DNA from: DASYPQ01 sp046155895
GTDB taxonomy: Bacteria; Planctomycetota; UBA1135; GCA-002686595
Direction: 5' to 3'
Assembly: GCA_046155895.1 (NCBI GenBank)
Contig: JBJXFB010000012.1
Coordinates: 1 to 64,000 of the forward strand
DNA: 64,000 nt
Below the pieces are notes generated by a model. It had not been told where the DNA came from. It ran no database searches and saw only the letters and a list, made by a program, of their open reading frames with translations. Both the position numbers and the translations under genes were made by a program. Positions 17,392 to 25,926 of this stretch are shown in pieces (position 1 is the first letter of the stretch; each line of letters opens with the position of its first letter).

Positions 17392-18242
17392 CCTCCGCTT
17401 TCGCACCCGTAGGGCGCGAGCGCGCGCTGCACGATCCACGGCTTCTCGTCGCGGCGGAGGGGCGTGGAGATCCTCGCCCGGTTCAGCGCGTCCGTCGTCA
17501 GCGTGGCGCCCAGCCGTCCCGGCTCGAGGCCATCCAGCCGCGCGATCTCTCGTCCGAAAGGATCGACGATGCGCGATCCGCCCGAGAAGCACACGCCGTC
17601 CTCGCTGCCGACGCGGTTCACGTAGACGATCCACGTCTGGTAGAAGAGCGCGAGCGCGTCCTGCAAGGTGTACCAGACCTGGGTGGAGCGCAACCGCGCT
17701 TCCTTCTCCGTCACGCCGCGCCCCGGGCTCGAGCTGGGCACCACGATCGCGTCGACCCCTGCGAGGAAGTGGATCCAGCTCGCGGCGAGGTGCCACATGT
17801 CCTCGCAGATCAGGAACCCGAACTTCCCGAGGCGGCTCTCGATCGGAACGAACGACTCGCCCGCGGCGAAGTCGCGGCCTTCGTCGAACATGCCGTAATG
17901 GACGAGGTGCACCTTGCGGTGCACGCCGAGGACGCGCCCGTCCTCGAGGAAGGCGATCGAGTTGTAGACGCGGCCGTCGACCGCGCGCTCCGCGAACCCG
18001 ACAGCGATCGAGATGTCCTTCGAGCGCTCCGCGAGCTGCCTCAAGGGCGGCGCGTCGAGCGCGAGCGCCACCTCGGCAGTCTGGTCCTTGAGGAAGTACC
18101 CGGTCAGGGACAGCTCCGGGAAGACCACGAGCTCCGCTCGGGCTTCGACGGCGGCCTGGATCTCGGTCAGGTGGTCCCGGAGGTTCTTGTCGAGGTTGCC
18201 GAGCGTCGGCTCGACCTGGGCCAGGTGGATGCGGCAGTCCAT
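17388..18242 (-). CDS. Nitrilase-superfamily hydrolase, probable glutaminase partner of NadE
   Basis: The 284-residue product starts at the ATG at 18242, 18 codons inside the longest open frame; the extra residues look unlike any nitrilase N-terminus. The carbon-nitrogen hydrolase triad is complete: Glu43 (VVFPELSLTGY), Lys110 (VHRKVHLV) and Cys146 (FLICEDMWH). In glutamine-dependent NAD synthetase this domain is fused to the N-terminus of the synthetase and frees ammonia from glutamine; here it overlaps nadE by 4 bp. A stand-alone nitrilase unrelated to NAD is the alternative. FLICEDMW resembles the NadE glutaminase branch (ICED) more than generic omega-amidases. 35 nt follow the moxR stop. 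Confidence 0.85.
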   Translation of the reverse strand: MDCRIHLAQVEPTLGNLDKNLRDHLTEIQAAVEARAELVVFPELSLTGYFLKDQTAEVALALDAPPLRQLAERSKDISIAVGFAERAVDGRVYNSIAFLEDGRVLGVHRKVHLVHYGMFDEGRDFAAGESFVPIESRLGKFGFLICEDMWHLAASWIHFLAGVDAIVVPSSSPGRGVTEKEARLRSTQVWYTLQDALALFYQTWIVYVNRVGSEDGVCFSGGSRIVDPFGREIARLDGLEPGRLGATLTTDALNRARISTPLRRDEKPWIVQRALAPYGCESGG

Positions 18243-18277
18243 GGGAATCGATCCGACAGGATATCGTCCGGAGGACC

Positions 18278-19273
18278 CTAACCGCGCCGGGCGCTCTCCC
18301 ATGCGCTCGCGACGACCTCGTCAGCGCGAGCACCCTGCGCTTCCGCCTCGAACGAGAGGACGAGTCGGTGGCGGAGCGCTGGCACGGCGAGCGCGCCGAG
18401 ATCCTCCTCGGCGACGAACAGGCGTCCGCGGACGAGCGCTCGAGCCTTGGCGGCGAGCAGCAGAGCCTGGCCTCCGCGCGGGCTCGCCCCCCAACGGACG
18501 AACCGGCGGACGGAGTCGGGCGCCGCAGGCTGCTCGGGGTGTGTCGCGACGACCAGCCGCGCGACGAGCGCGGTGACGTCGGAGCTCGCGGGCACCTCGC
18601 GCACGAGCGTCTGGAGCCTCATCAGACGATCGCGCGTGAGCACCGCGCCATTCGAGGAAGGCTCGGGGCGCGTCGTCTCCCTCAAGATGACCTCCAACTC
18701 GCGCGGTCCGGGCGCGGTGAGCTGGATCTTGAGGAGGAACCGATCGAGCTGGGCTTCCGGGAGCGGGTACGTCCCTTCCATTTCGATCGGATTCTGCGTG
18801 GCGATCACGAAGAACGGCTCGTCGAGCGGTTTCGTCTCGCCGAAGACGGTCACCTGGTGCTCCTGCATCGCCTCGAGCAACCCGGACTGCGTCCGCGGCG
18901 TCGCGCGGTTGATCTCGTCCACGAGGAGAACGTTGCAGAAGACCGGGCCCTTCTGGAACGTGAACCGCCGCGCGCCGCGCGGGTCCTCCTCGAGGATCCG
19001 CGTTCCGAGCACGTCGGCGGGCATCAAGTCCGGTGTGCACTGGATCCGGCCGAAGACGAGGTCGAGCGAGCCGGCCAGACTTCGTGCGAGGGTCGTTTTT
19101 CCCAGGCCTGGAGCGCCTTCCAGCAGAACGTGCCCGCGCGCGATCAGCCCCAGGAGGACTTGCTCGACTTCTTCCTCGTAGCCGAGAAAGCGCTTCGCGA
19201 CCGCCGCGCGGACCGCATCCACGCCCAGTCGCAGGTCGGCGATCTCGCGTTCCAACGTCGTCTCGGAGCTCAT
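18278..19273 (-). CDS. MoxR-family AAA+ ATPase
   Basis: The 331-residue product carries Walker A GAPGLGKTTLARSLAG (about 53-68), Walker B LLVDEINRATPR, and the MoxR motifs TQNPIEMEGTYPLPEAQLDRF and the C-terminal lid with SPRGGQALLLAAKARAL. MoxR ATPases act as chaperones in maturing von Willebrand or DUF58 partners. No DUF58 or VWA gene follows, which is unusual; instead it sits between a HAD hydrolase gene (adjacent, no gap: start 19273 against stop 19274) and the nitrilase. This may mean the module has moved or a different partner. Confidence 0.93.
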   Translation of the reverse strand: MSSETTLEREIADLRLGVDAVRAAVAKRFLGYEEEVEQVLLGLIARGHVLLEGAPGLGKTTLARSLAGSLDLVFGRIQCTPDLMPADVLGTRILEEDPRGARRFTFQKGPVFCNVLLVDEINRATPRTQSGLLEAMQEHQVTVFGETKPLDEPFFVIATQNPIEMEGTYPLPEAQLDRFLLKIQLTAPGPRELEVILRETTRPEPSSNGAVLTRDRLMRLQTLVREVPASSDVTALVARLVVATHPEQPAAPDSVRRFVRWGASPRGGQALLLAAKARALVRGRLFVAEEDLGALAVPALRHRLVLSFEAEAQGARADEVVASAWESARRG

Positions 19274-20038
19274 TCACGGCACCTGCGCGATCGCGCCGGC
19301 GAGTTCCCAGAGGCTACCTACACGAAGGGCTCCGGTCGCAGGATCGCTTCGGTTTCCCTCCTCGTTCGATCCGATCGAGCCCTTCGGATCGCTGCCGCAG
19401 CCGCTTCCTTCCGTCTCCGACCGATGAACGACCTGGATGGCTCGGAGTCCGGCGCGGAGTGCACCCGCGATGTCTTTCTCGAGATGGTCGCCCGCGTGCA
19501 GGGCGTCGCGCGCCTCGACTTGGGCACGCGCGCACGCCCGGCGGAAGATCTCCTCGGCAGGCTTCTCGACGCGTTCGATCGCGGACGCGAGCACGAAATC
19601 GACTCTCGCGGAGACGCCCATGCGGTCCAGGATCCCCGGCAACCGCTGGCTCCAGTTCGAGATGATGCCGACCGCCAAGCCGCGCCGACGCAGACCTTCG
19701 AGGAGCTCGATCGTCCCGGGGAACAGCGCGAAGGTCGATGGATCCGAGAAGCGGGCGAAGAGCTCCTCCGAAACGCCCGCGAGGTCTCGGCTGGACAATC
19801 CCAGCTCCTGGTGGAAGATCTTGCGGATGTAGGAGGAGAACCAGACCTCGCTGTAACGGTAGGCGCCATCGATCTCGCGAGGCAGCTCCTGGTGGGCGCG
19901 GACCATGAGGTCGCGCATGCCCTCCGAGGCGATGTCCAGGCCCCTCCGGCGGGCCGCCTGGGCGTAGATCTCGAATCGCGAGGGCTTCTCGTAAAGCAGC
20001 GTATTGCCGGCGTCGAAGAAGACTGCCTGGAGGACCAT
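19274..20038 (-). CDS. HAD-superfamily hydrolase
   Basis: From ATG 20038 the product has 254 residues. Motif I is VFFDAGNTLLYE, where the usual second Asp of DxDxT is Gly (DAGNT), as in several HAD-IA members. Motif II Ser is in GIISNWSQRLPG, motif III Lys in VEKPAEEIFRRA and motif IV in AGDHLEKDIAGAL. A cap of the IA type lies between residues 15 and 95. The loss of the general-acid Asp suggests dehalogenase- or phosphonatase-like chemistry, or weak phosphatase activity. Probable first gene of the operon with moxR, the nitrilase and nadE. The 29 codons upstream in frame lack motifs. The last 30 residues are low-complexity and then VGSLWELAGAI, typical of a family C-terminus. Confidence 0.82.
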   Translation of the reverse strand: MVLQAVFFDAGNTLLYEKPSRFEIYAQAARRRGLDIASEGMRDLMVRAHQELPREIDGAYRYSEVWFSSYIRKIFHQELGLSSRDLAGVSEELFARFSDPSTFALFPGTIELLEGLRRRGLAVGIISNWSQRLPGILDRMGVSARVDFVLASAIERVEKPAEEIFRRACARAQVEARDALHAGDHLEKDIAGALRAGLRAIQVVHRSETEGSGCGSDPKGSIGSNEEGNRSDPATGALRVGSLWELAGAIAQVP

Positions 20039-20123
20039 GTTGGTGGCGACTGGACCCTTCCGGCCGTGGCGGTCCCGGGAGTGTGACAGACGGGGATCAG
20101 GGATGGGAGCGGGCAGCAGGAAC

Positions 20124-21137
20124 ATGAGGGAACGGAGTTGCGTCGGAGGGCGGCAGGGGCTTTTGTGCCGGGGACTCTTGATCCTGGCGCTGTCGTCCAG
20201 CGCTTGCGGATCGCCGGGGCGCGGGCCCGCTGTCCCGACTCACTCTCGTGAGGAAGCCCTGGCGGCGACGCGTGTCGAGGACTGGAGCCAGGCCGCGAGC
20301 CTCTGGCACGCACTCTTCCTCGCGGATCCGAAGCGTCCGGTCGAGGCCTGTCGCGAAGCGGCACGCGCCCTCATCCGGCTGGAGGATCCAGAGAGCGCCG
20401 CGAAGCTCCTCGACCTGGGACTGGGGGCGCATCCCGAGGATCCCGAGCTCCTCACCTTGAAGGGCGAGGCTCTCGTGGCGCTGGGCTTCCGTCGCGCGGC
20501 GGAAGAGTCCTACGAGCGCGCGTTGCGCGTCGATCCCCGACGCGTCGACGCCTTGATCGCGCTCGGAAGGCTCCGCATCGACCTGGGCCTCGAGAGCTCG
20601 GCTGTCGAGCCGCTCCAGCGCGCCGTCGACATCACGGGGGGAAACTTCGAGACGTTGAGGCTCCTGGCGAAGGCTCAACGCGAATCGGGACTCGCGCCGA
20701 AAGCGTATGCGTCCTGGGTCAAGGCCTTCTCGATGGGCCCAGGCACGGTCGACGACCTCGTCGAGGCGGCCACGCTCTTCCTCGATGATTCGTTCCGCAA
20801 GGCCCACCCTGAATCCGGCGAGCAGATGTGCACCTGGCTCCGCACCGCCGCCGTTCGCGATCCCCAGTGCGTTCGCGCGCACTTCCAGCTCGGGGTCTTG
20901 TGCGAGGAGATGGGCCGCCGCGAGGAGGCGATCGAGCACTACCGCCGTGCCGTGGAGATCGATCCGGGGTGCCTCATGGCACTCACGAACCTGGCGATCC
21001 TGTACTCGAACCACGGTGACGAGCTGAATGCACGCGAGATGGTCGTCCGTGCGCTGGCGCTGGAGCAGGACGGCAATCGGCGTCGTGCGCTGCAGAAGCT
21101 CCTCGAGCCCTTCGAGAAGAACGACGAGACCCCCTGA
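20124..21137 (+). CDS. TPR-repeat lipoprotein
   Basis: The 337-residue product begins with a basic N-terminus, a hydrophobic run and the lipobox SSAC (Cys at about 28), so it should be a periplasm-facing lipoprotein. The ATG at 20124 is chosen because it puts this signal at the N-terminus; the frame is open 40 codons further up with no signal. From about residue 40 the sequence consists of helical TPR units, the clearest being AEESYERALRVDPRRVDALIAL and the pair around HFQLGVLCEEMGRREEAIEHYRRAVEIDPG (both quoted in parts; consensus residues W/L-G-Y-A-P). Likely a scaffold for envelope protein complexes. Divergent from the HAD operon, with 85 bp between. Confidence 0.8.
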   Translation: MRERSCVGGRQGLLCRGLLILALSSSACGSPGRGPAVPTHSREEALAATRVEDWSQAASLWHALFLADPKRPVEACREAARALIRLEDPESAAKLLDLGLGAHPEDPELLTLKGEALVALGFRRAAEESYERALRVDPRRVDALIALGRLRIDLGLESSAVEPLQRAVDITGGNFETLRLLAKAQRESGLAPKAYASWVKAFSMGPGTVDDLVEAATLFLDDSFRKAHPESGEQMCTWLRTAAVRDPQCVRAHFQLGVLCEEMGRREEAIEHYRRAVEIDPGCLMALTNLAILYSNHGDELNAREMVVRALALEQDGNRRRALQKLLEPFEKNDETP

Positions 21138-21167
21138 GCGGGACGCACCCGGGTTCGGCGCCCCCCC

Positions 21168-21404
21168 TTACTTGACGAGGGAATCGACGAGCGCATCCAG
21201 CCGGGAAGCGAGCTCGTCGGCGAATTCGTCTCCGAAGTCCATGCGGAGGACGTCGATCTCCTCGAACATGTAGCGGCCGCTGGAGCGGCTGAAGGGGATC
21301 CCGTACTCCCACTTGCTCCCGTCGGAGGCGTGGATGACCACTTCGATCTGGTCGTCGCCCTCGACCGGGAGGACGGTGTATCTCACGACGGTGAAGTTCG
21401 ACAT
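21168..21404 (-). CDS. Small conserved protein, paralog of the product at 44831-45064
   Basis: The 78-residue product is acidic and looks like an alternating beta-alpha small domain, without a signal peptide. I do not know its function. Its second half (SGRYMFEEIDVLRMDFGDEF) aligns with SGRYEFSEFDLLERDFGREW in the 77-residue protein encoded at 44831-45064, and both begin with a beta strand, an acidic loop and a 'DDGS/SDGS' turn. The reading frame is thus very likely real. It is convergent with the TPR gene, 30 bp away. Confidence 0.72.
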   Translation of the reverse strand: MSNFTVVRYTVLPVEGDDQIEVVIHASDGSKWEYGIPFSRSSGRYMFEEIDVLRMDFGDEFADELASRLDALVDSLVK

Positions 21405-21472
21405 CGAGTGATCCTCGGAAAGCGCTGCGCGAGAGTCGAGATCCTATCCGTGCGGGGCCCGAATCGCCCGAA

Positions 21473-22216
21473 TCATCGGCCGGACTTGGCGGGCTTTCCG
21501 ACACGCCAGACCTCGAAGTCGTGCCACAGGTGCGTGTCGAACTTCTCGACGAGGACGTATCCAGCCTGTTCCAGCTCGGCCTGCATCACCCCCGCCGGAA
21601 GCTTGTGGTCGGGCGGCGGACCGACCGGGATCTTCCCGGGCTTGTACTCGAGCACGACGAGACGTGAGTCGGGCACGAGCACGGAGCGCAAGCGCTCGAA
21701 GTAGGCGACTCGATCCTGCAGATGGTGGTACGTGTCGGCCACGAAGACGAGGTCGAGCCTCGCGCGGGGAAAATGCGGATCATCCGCCGAGGCGAGCACC
21801 GGGACGATGTTCCCGAGGGCGTGGGCGCGGATGCGCTCGCGCACGCGATCGAGCTGAGCCGGCTCGATGTCGCTGGCGTAGACGAGGCCCTGCGGGCAGG
21901 CTCGGGCGAAGGCGACGGCGAAGAGTCCCGGTCCGCAGCCCAGATCGCCGATCACCGCGTCGGCCGGCAGCGCGAGCTTCTCGACGACGAGATCGACCTG
22001 GAGATCGGCGACGCGATCCTCGCTCTGCAGCCGCTCGATGTATCGGGCCACGTCGTGGTCCCCGTGATGGTCGCGATTGGGGGCCGCGACGACGGACCTG
22101 GGCTCCGGCGAGGATGAGGCAGCGGCCGGCTCGGCCGGTTCGCGCGGGCCCGCGCAACCCGAAGCGAGGACCAGGATCGTCCCGACGACCGCCCGGAGGA
22201 ATCGAAGCGCCTTCAT
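21473..22216 (-). CDS. Predicted lipoprotein SAM-dependent methyltransferase
   Basis: From the internal ATG near 22216 the 247-residue product begins MKALRFLRAVVGTILVLAS followed by GCAG, a typical lipobox, although the remainder is a Rossmann class I methyltransferase: motif I IGDLGCGPGLFAVAFAR, motif II YASDIEPAQ, then DLVFVADTYHHLQDRVAYF. The TYHH segment resembles a family of secreted methyltransferases seen in Planctomycetes and Proteobacteria (often annotated as 'class I SAM-dependent methyltransferase' lipoproteins). Because SAM is cytoplasmic, an exported methyltransferase is odd; perhaps the protein is anchored but faces inwards or has lost activity. Start choice is supported by the signal; upstream in-frame codons begin at a GTG and have no signal. 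Confidence 0.72.
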   Translation of the reverse strand: MKALRFLRAVVGTILVLASGCAGPREPAEPAAASSSPEPRSVVAAPNRDHHGDHDVARYIERLQSEDRVADLQVDLVVEKLALPADAVIGDLGCGPGLFAVAFARACPQGLVYASDIEPAQLDRVRERIRAHALGNIVPVLASADDPHFPRARLDLVFVADTYHHLQDRVAYFERLRSVLVPDSRLVVLEYKPGKIPVGPPPDHKLPAGVMQAELEQAGYVLVEKFDTHLWHDFEVWRVGKPAKSGR

Positions 22217-22265
22217 GTCCGGGAGTGTACGCCCGCGCCCGCTTGTGATGGTGTGATGCGCACGC

Positions 22266-23816
22266 ATGACCACTCGATCACGGCATCACGCGGTCCTCCT
22301 GGTGCTCGCCGGCGGGGGATGCCTGGCCACAGGGGGATTGTTCGGGAACGCCTGGCTCCAGAGCGAATGGCTCTCGAGCAAGTGGCTTTTCCGCGTTCCT
22401 TGGGGACTCGCGGGATTCGCAGCGTTCGCCGTGATCGCGGCGATCGCCTTGCTCGTGCTCGTCGGGATGGCGCGTTCCGGGCGTTGGGTATCGACGAGTT
22501 GGGCGCCGTTGCGGTGGATCCTGCCCTGTCTCGTCCTGGCTTGGGTCTGGCTCTGGACGATCGACCCCCCGACGCTCTTGTACGACGCGCAGCTCGCGTT
22601 CTCGGGCGCCGCCGCCCTGTGGTGCGCGGGCGTCGCGTGGTCGGCGCTGCGTCCCGATCGCCCGCGGGCGCGCTGGGTGCGCGTGCTCGAGATCCTCGTC
22701 CTCGAGATCTCGGTTTGCATCGTGCTCGGCGAGATCGCCCTGCGTGTGACGCGCTCCGTCGCCGAGATCCCGCTGCTCGCGACGAGCGGCACCGACCTCG
22801 ACGCCTGGCTCCGGGCCCATCGCTTGCGCCCCGGGTACCACCATTTCGGTTTTCCGGTCAACGCGGAGGGGATGGTGGACGTCGAGACGAGCGAAGTCCT
22901 GCAGCGCCGGCACCGCGTGGTGGCTCTCGGGGACTCCTTCAGCGTCGGCGTCGTGCCTCACCACCTGCACTACACCACGGTCGCGGAGAGCTGTTTCGAG
23001 GACCTCGAGGTCTACAACCTCGGCGTCGTCAATTCCGGGCCTCGCGAGTACCGCCGGCTGCTCGAGCTTGACGGCCTCGCGGTCCAACCCGAGCTCATCG
23101 TCGTCGCGCTCTTCCTCGGAAACGACATCACCGACGCGCGCCGGCGGAGTTCGACGCCCCTGAAGGCCTGGACGGACCGAGGCGAGATCCTGGTCCTCCA
23201 GGTCGGGAAGCGCTTGTGGGCGCTCGCCGCCGAGAAATCCCTGGGAGCCGCGATCGCGGGCTCGGGTCCTTCCACTGCGAGCTTCGGGCTCTCCGCGGAC
23301 GAACACCTGCCTCCCGCGGAGGTCGAGAAGCGCCTGCCGTGGCTATCGGATCCGCTCCAGGAGCCGCCGACGCTCTCCGTCGAGCGCTTCGCCTACGTCG
23401 AGACGACGCGCGCCGAGATCACCCTGCCCGAGAAGGCGGGGGAGTTCCGAGAAGCCCTCGACGAGCTGCGGCTGATCCGTGAGACGGCGGGCACGGTCCC
23501 GATCGCCTGTCTGCTGATCCCGGACGAGTTCCAGGTCGAGGAAGCTCTCTGGCGGGACGTCGAATGGGCCGGAATCGCCCAGCGCGCCGAGCGCGACCTC
23601 CCGCAGAGGATCGTGGGCTCCTGGCTCGACGAGCACGGAATCCCCTACGTCGATCTTCTCCCGCTCCTCCGCGCCGCGCCGCCGCTCGAGGACGGGAGCC
23701 GGCACGTCTACCACGTGCGCGATACGCACTGGAACGCGCGAGGCAACAGGATCGCGGGTGAGGCCTTGGCGGGCTTGATCGAACGCTGTGGCGTCGCGAA
23801 GCGCGTCCCGCGTTGA
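22266..23816 (+). CDS. Membrane-anchored SGNH/AlgX-like hydrolase
   Basis: The 516-residue product has four or five N-terminal transmembrane helices (between residues 8 and 165), then an extracytoplasmic SGNH-fold domain. Block I is VVALGDSFSVG (about residue 220), a later VYNLGVVNSGP supplies the Gly/Asn blocks, GNDITDARR the third block, and DTHWNARGNRIAGEAL (near 485) the catalytic Asp-x-His dyad seen in AlgX/AlgJ-type O-acetyl transferases. It may acetylate or de-acetylate a surface glycan. A second, shorter SGNH protein is encoded at the right end of the window. Divergent from the lipoprotein methyltransferase. Confidence 0.8.
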   Translation: MTTRSRHHAVLLVLAGGGCLATGGLFGNAWLQSEWLSSKWLFRVPWGLAGFAAFAVIAAIALLVLVGMARSGRWVSTSWAPLRWILPCLVLAWVWLWTIDPPTLLYDAQLAFSGAAALWCAGVAWSALRPDRPRARWVRVLEILVLEISVCIVLGEIALRVTRSVAEIPLLATSGTDLDAWLRAHRLRPGYHHFGFPVNAEGMVDVETSEVLQRRHRVVALGDSFSVGVVPHHLHYTTVAESCFEDLEVYNLGVVNSGPREYRRLLELDGLAVQPELIVVALFLGNDITDARRRSSTPLKAWTDRGEILVLQVGKRLWALAAEKSLGAAIAGSGPSTASFGLSADEHLPPAEVEKRLPWLSDPLQEPPTLSVERFAYVETTRAEITLPEKAGEFREALDELRLIRETAGTVPIACLLIPDEFQVEEALWRDVEWAGIAQRAERDLPQRIVGSWLDEHGIPYVDLLPLLRAAPPLEDGSRHVYHVRDTHWNARGNRIAGEALAGLIERCGVAKRVPR

Positions 23817-23834
23817 GTGGAGGGACGGCGCCCT

Positions 23835-24584
23835 TCAGCGGAGCTCGAACACGCCGATCAGGCTCAAGCCCTTGAGCCCCGGCACGCCGTCGAGCAGCGC
23901 CAGCGCGGGAATCAGCGCGTTCACGATCTTGAGCTTGGTGGGCGAGAACGTCTGCGAGTAGCTCGACCGCTCGCCCTTCTTGAACCTGTAGCCCCACGCC
24001 CCGGCGGGATTCATGTGCCGCAAGGCGATCGTCCGGAAGCCCTGGCCCTCCATCAGCGCGCGCAGTCCGGCGTCATCGTAGCGCCGGAAATGCCCCGAGC
24101 TCCGGTCGATGTCGCCGTAGAGTCGCGCCTGTGCCGGCACCTTGAGGACGACCCTCCCTCCGGTGCGGAGATGGCGCTTCAGCTTCTGGACGAACCCGGC
24201 GTCGTCCTCGAAGTGCTCGAGCACGTCGAGCGCGACGATCGCGTCGGCGCGCACATCGGCGAGTTCGCGCCAGTCGCCGAGCAGATCGACCCGCAGTGGC
24301 CGGACTTTCTCGGGCGGCCATTCCCGGGCGATCCCGTCGAGGAGGTTCTGGTCGAGATCGACGGCGATCACCTGGTCGACCCGGTCGGCGTAGTGCCGGA
24401 GCACGAATCCTGCCCCGCAGCCGAGCTCGAGCACCGTACCCGAAACGCGACCGCGGAAGCCGCGGGCGATCCAGCGGTAGTAGTTCGGCAGGAGCGCCAT
24501 CCGGTCCTGCGTGTCGGAGAAGAACGTCCGCTCGCCGTGCTCGACCTCGCTCGGACGCGGCATTTCCTTCTCGTCGGACGGCAT
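23835..24584 (-). CDS. Class I SAM-dependent methyltransferase
   Basis: From the ATG at 24584 the product has 249 residues; a GTG 11 codons upstream is the only alternative. SAM-binding motif I is VLELGCGAGFVLRHYADRV, followed by VIAVDLDQNLLDGI and motif III/IV DAIVALDVLEHFEDDAGFV. The HFRRYDDAGLRALMEGQGF segment is typical of UbiG- or Methyltransf_11/23-like enzymes that act on small molecules or glycans. It ends with a hydrophobic region around PALALLDGVPGLKGLSL that may touch the membrane. Substrate unknown. Convergent with the SGNH gene, 18 bp between stops. Confidence 0.85.
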   Translation of the reverse strand: MPSDEKEMPRPSEVEHGERTFFSDTQDRMALLPNYYRWIARGFRGRVSGTVLELGCGAGFVLRHYADRVDQVIAVDLDQNLLDGIAREWPPEKVRPLRVDLLGDWRELADVRADAIVALDVLEHFEDDAGFVQKLKRHLRTGGRVVLKVPAQARLYGDIDRSSGHFRRYDDAGLRALMEGQGFRTIALRHMNPAGAWGYRFKKGERSSYSQTFSPTKLKIVNALIPALALLDGVPGLKGLSLIGVFELR

Positions 24585-24644
24585 GAACGAGCGCTCGAGA
24601 CCAGCGCAGTCTAGCACCGCCGGATCCGGCCGGCGGCCTGGTCC

Positions 24645-25820
24645 CTAGGGCAGCGCCTCGGGCTCGTCCTTCAGGAACAGGTAGTAGAGCTGTCCCTCGA
24701 CGCGCGTCGCACCGGCTCGCCTTTCCGCATCCGGTCCGATCCCGAGGTAGACGTCGCCGCGGCCCGCCGTGCGGATCGCGCCGCCGGTGTCCTGGTCCAG
24801 CATGAGACGGTTCACCTCGGCCGCTTCCGAGCCGGGCCCGATCCGGCCTTCGACGTACACGATCGCTCCTCGGGGGAAGAGCGCCTTGTCGGTCGCGAGG
24901 CTCCGGCCTTCCGTCACGGGTACGTTGAGCGACCCGCGCGGATTCCCGTCGATCGGCGTGAAGAAGACGTAGGAATCGTTGCGCAGGAGGTACTCGTCGA
25001 CCTGCCCGGGGTTGGCCTTGGCCCAGCGGCGAATCGAAGCGAGCGAGAGCTCGTCCTTCTTCAGCCTCTTGTCCTTGACGAGTTCGCCGCCGAGCGACGT
25101 GTAGCGCTGGCCGTTCTTTCCCGAGTAGCCGAGGCGATAGAGCTCGCCGGTCTCGAGCCGGATGAACGCCGATCCGTTCACGTGCGCGATGAAGGAGTCG
25201 AGCGGGTCCTTGAGCCAGGCGAGCTCCAAGCCCTTCCCCTCCAGCATCGCTCCGGCCTCGATTGCGCGGCGCGTCGGGTAGGGTTCCACCGCGCCCGTTT
25301 CGGTCTTCCGGCCGAGGATCTCGCCTTCGGGCCCCTTCATCAGATCCGGCGGCAGCGCGTAGAGCGGGTACCGAAACTCCTCATCGGGATGCAGCCGTCC
25401 GTCGAGGATCGGCGTGCAGTACCCCGTGAAGAGGACGCCGCCGCCCTTCCCGTCCCAGCCGGCGCTCTTGTAGACCTGGAACTCCGCCTCGATCGCGCTC
25501 GAGAGATCTGCCTCGCTCTGGGACGAGGCGAGGATCTCGCGGAAGCGCTCGAGGCTCGCGAGCGCGCGCGCGTGCGAGACGCCTTCGATCGGGAAGTAGC
25601 GCGTCGACGACTTCTTCTGCATGAACGCGATCGACTGCTCGATCGGCGGGAGCAACTCCCAGCGGTCGGCCCACTGGCGTCCGAAGTCGGGATGCGCCTC
25701 GCCGGGCGCGAGCGGGATCAATGCGGGGGCGCCGGGCGGAAGCGCGCGACCGTAGTCGGGCGTCGTGCGGCAGGCGGCGGTCGCGAGGAGCAGGAGGGCG
25801 CAGGCGGGGAGGAGCTTCAT
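24645..25820 (-). CDS. MltA-like membrane-bound lytic murein transglycosylase
   Basis: MltA-type enzymes cleave peptidoglycan to 1,6-anhydromuropeptides. The 391-residue product is a lipoprotein by its lipobox TAAC (Cys at about 17). The MltA domain includes FTGYCTPILDGR, YPTRRAIEAG, and HVNGSAFIRLETGE; the C-terminal 3D domain contains LMLDQDTGGAIRTAGRGDVYLG, where the DxD aspartates contribute the catalytic acid. Length is normal. ATG 25820 is chosen because it starts the signal; upstream frame is shadow. It acts at the inner face of the outer membrane. Signal and active-site motifs are intact. Confidence 0.9.
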   Translation of the reverse strand: MKLLPACALLLLATAACRTTPDYGRALPPGAPALIPLAPGEAHPDFGRQWADRWELLPPIEQSIAFMQKKSSTRYFPIEGVSHARALASLERFREILASSQSEADLSSAIEAEFQVYKSAGWDGKGGGVLFTGYCTPILDGRLHPDEEFRYPLYALPPDLMKGPEGEILGRKTETGAVEPYPTRRAIEAGAMLEGKGLELAWLKDPLDSFIAHVNGSAFIRLETGELYRLGYSGKNGQRYTSLGGELVKDKRLKKDELSLASIRRWAKANPGQVDEYLLRNDSYVFFTPIDGNPRGSLNVPVTEGRSLATDKALFPRGAIVYVEGRIGPGSEAAEVNRLMLDQDTGGAIRTAGRGDVYLGIGPDAERRAGATRVEGQLYYLFLKDEPEALP

Positions 25821-25926
25821 CGTGATCTCGGGTGTGCCGAAACGGCCCGCCCGGTGCAAGACGCGGGCGGGGAGTTTCGTCGGTCGTCGCCTTGCCGGGG
25901 CCTCCCCGAAGGCCGAAACTGGTGCC

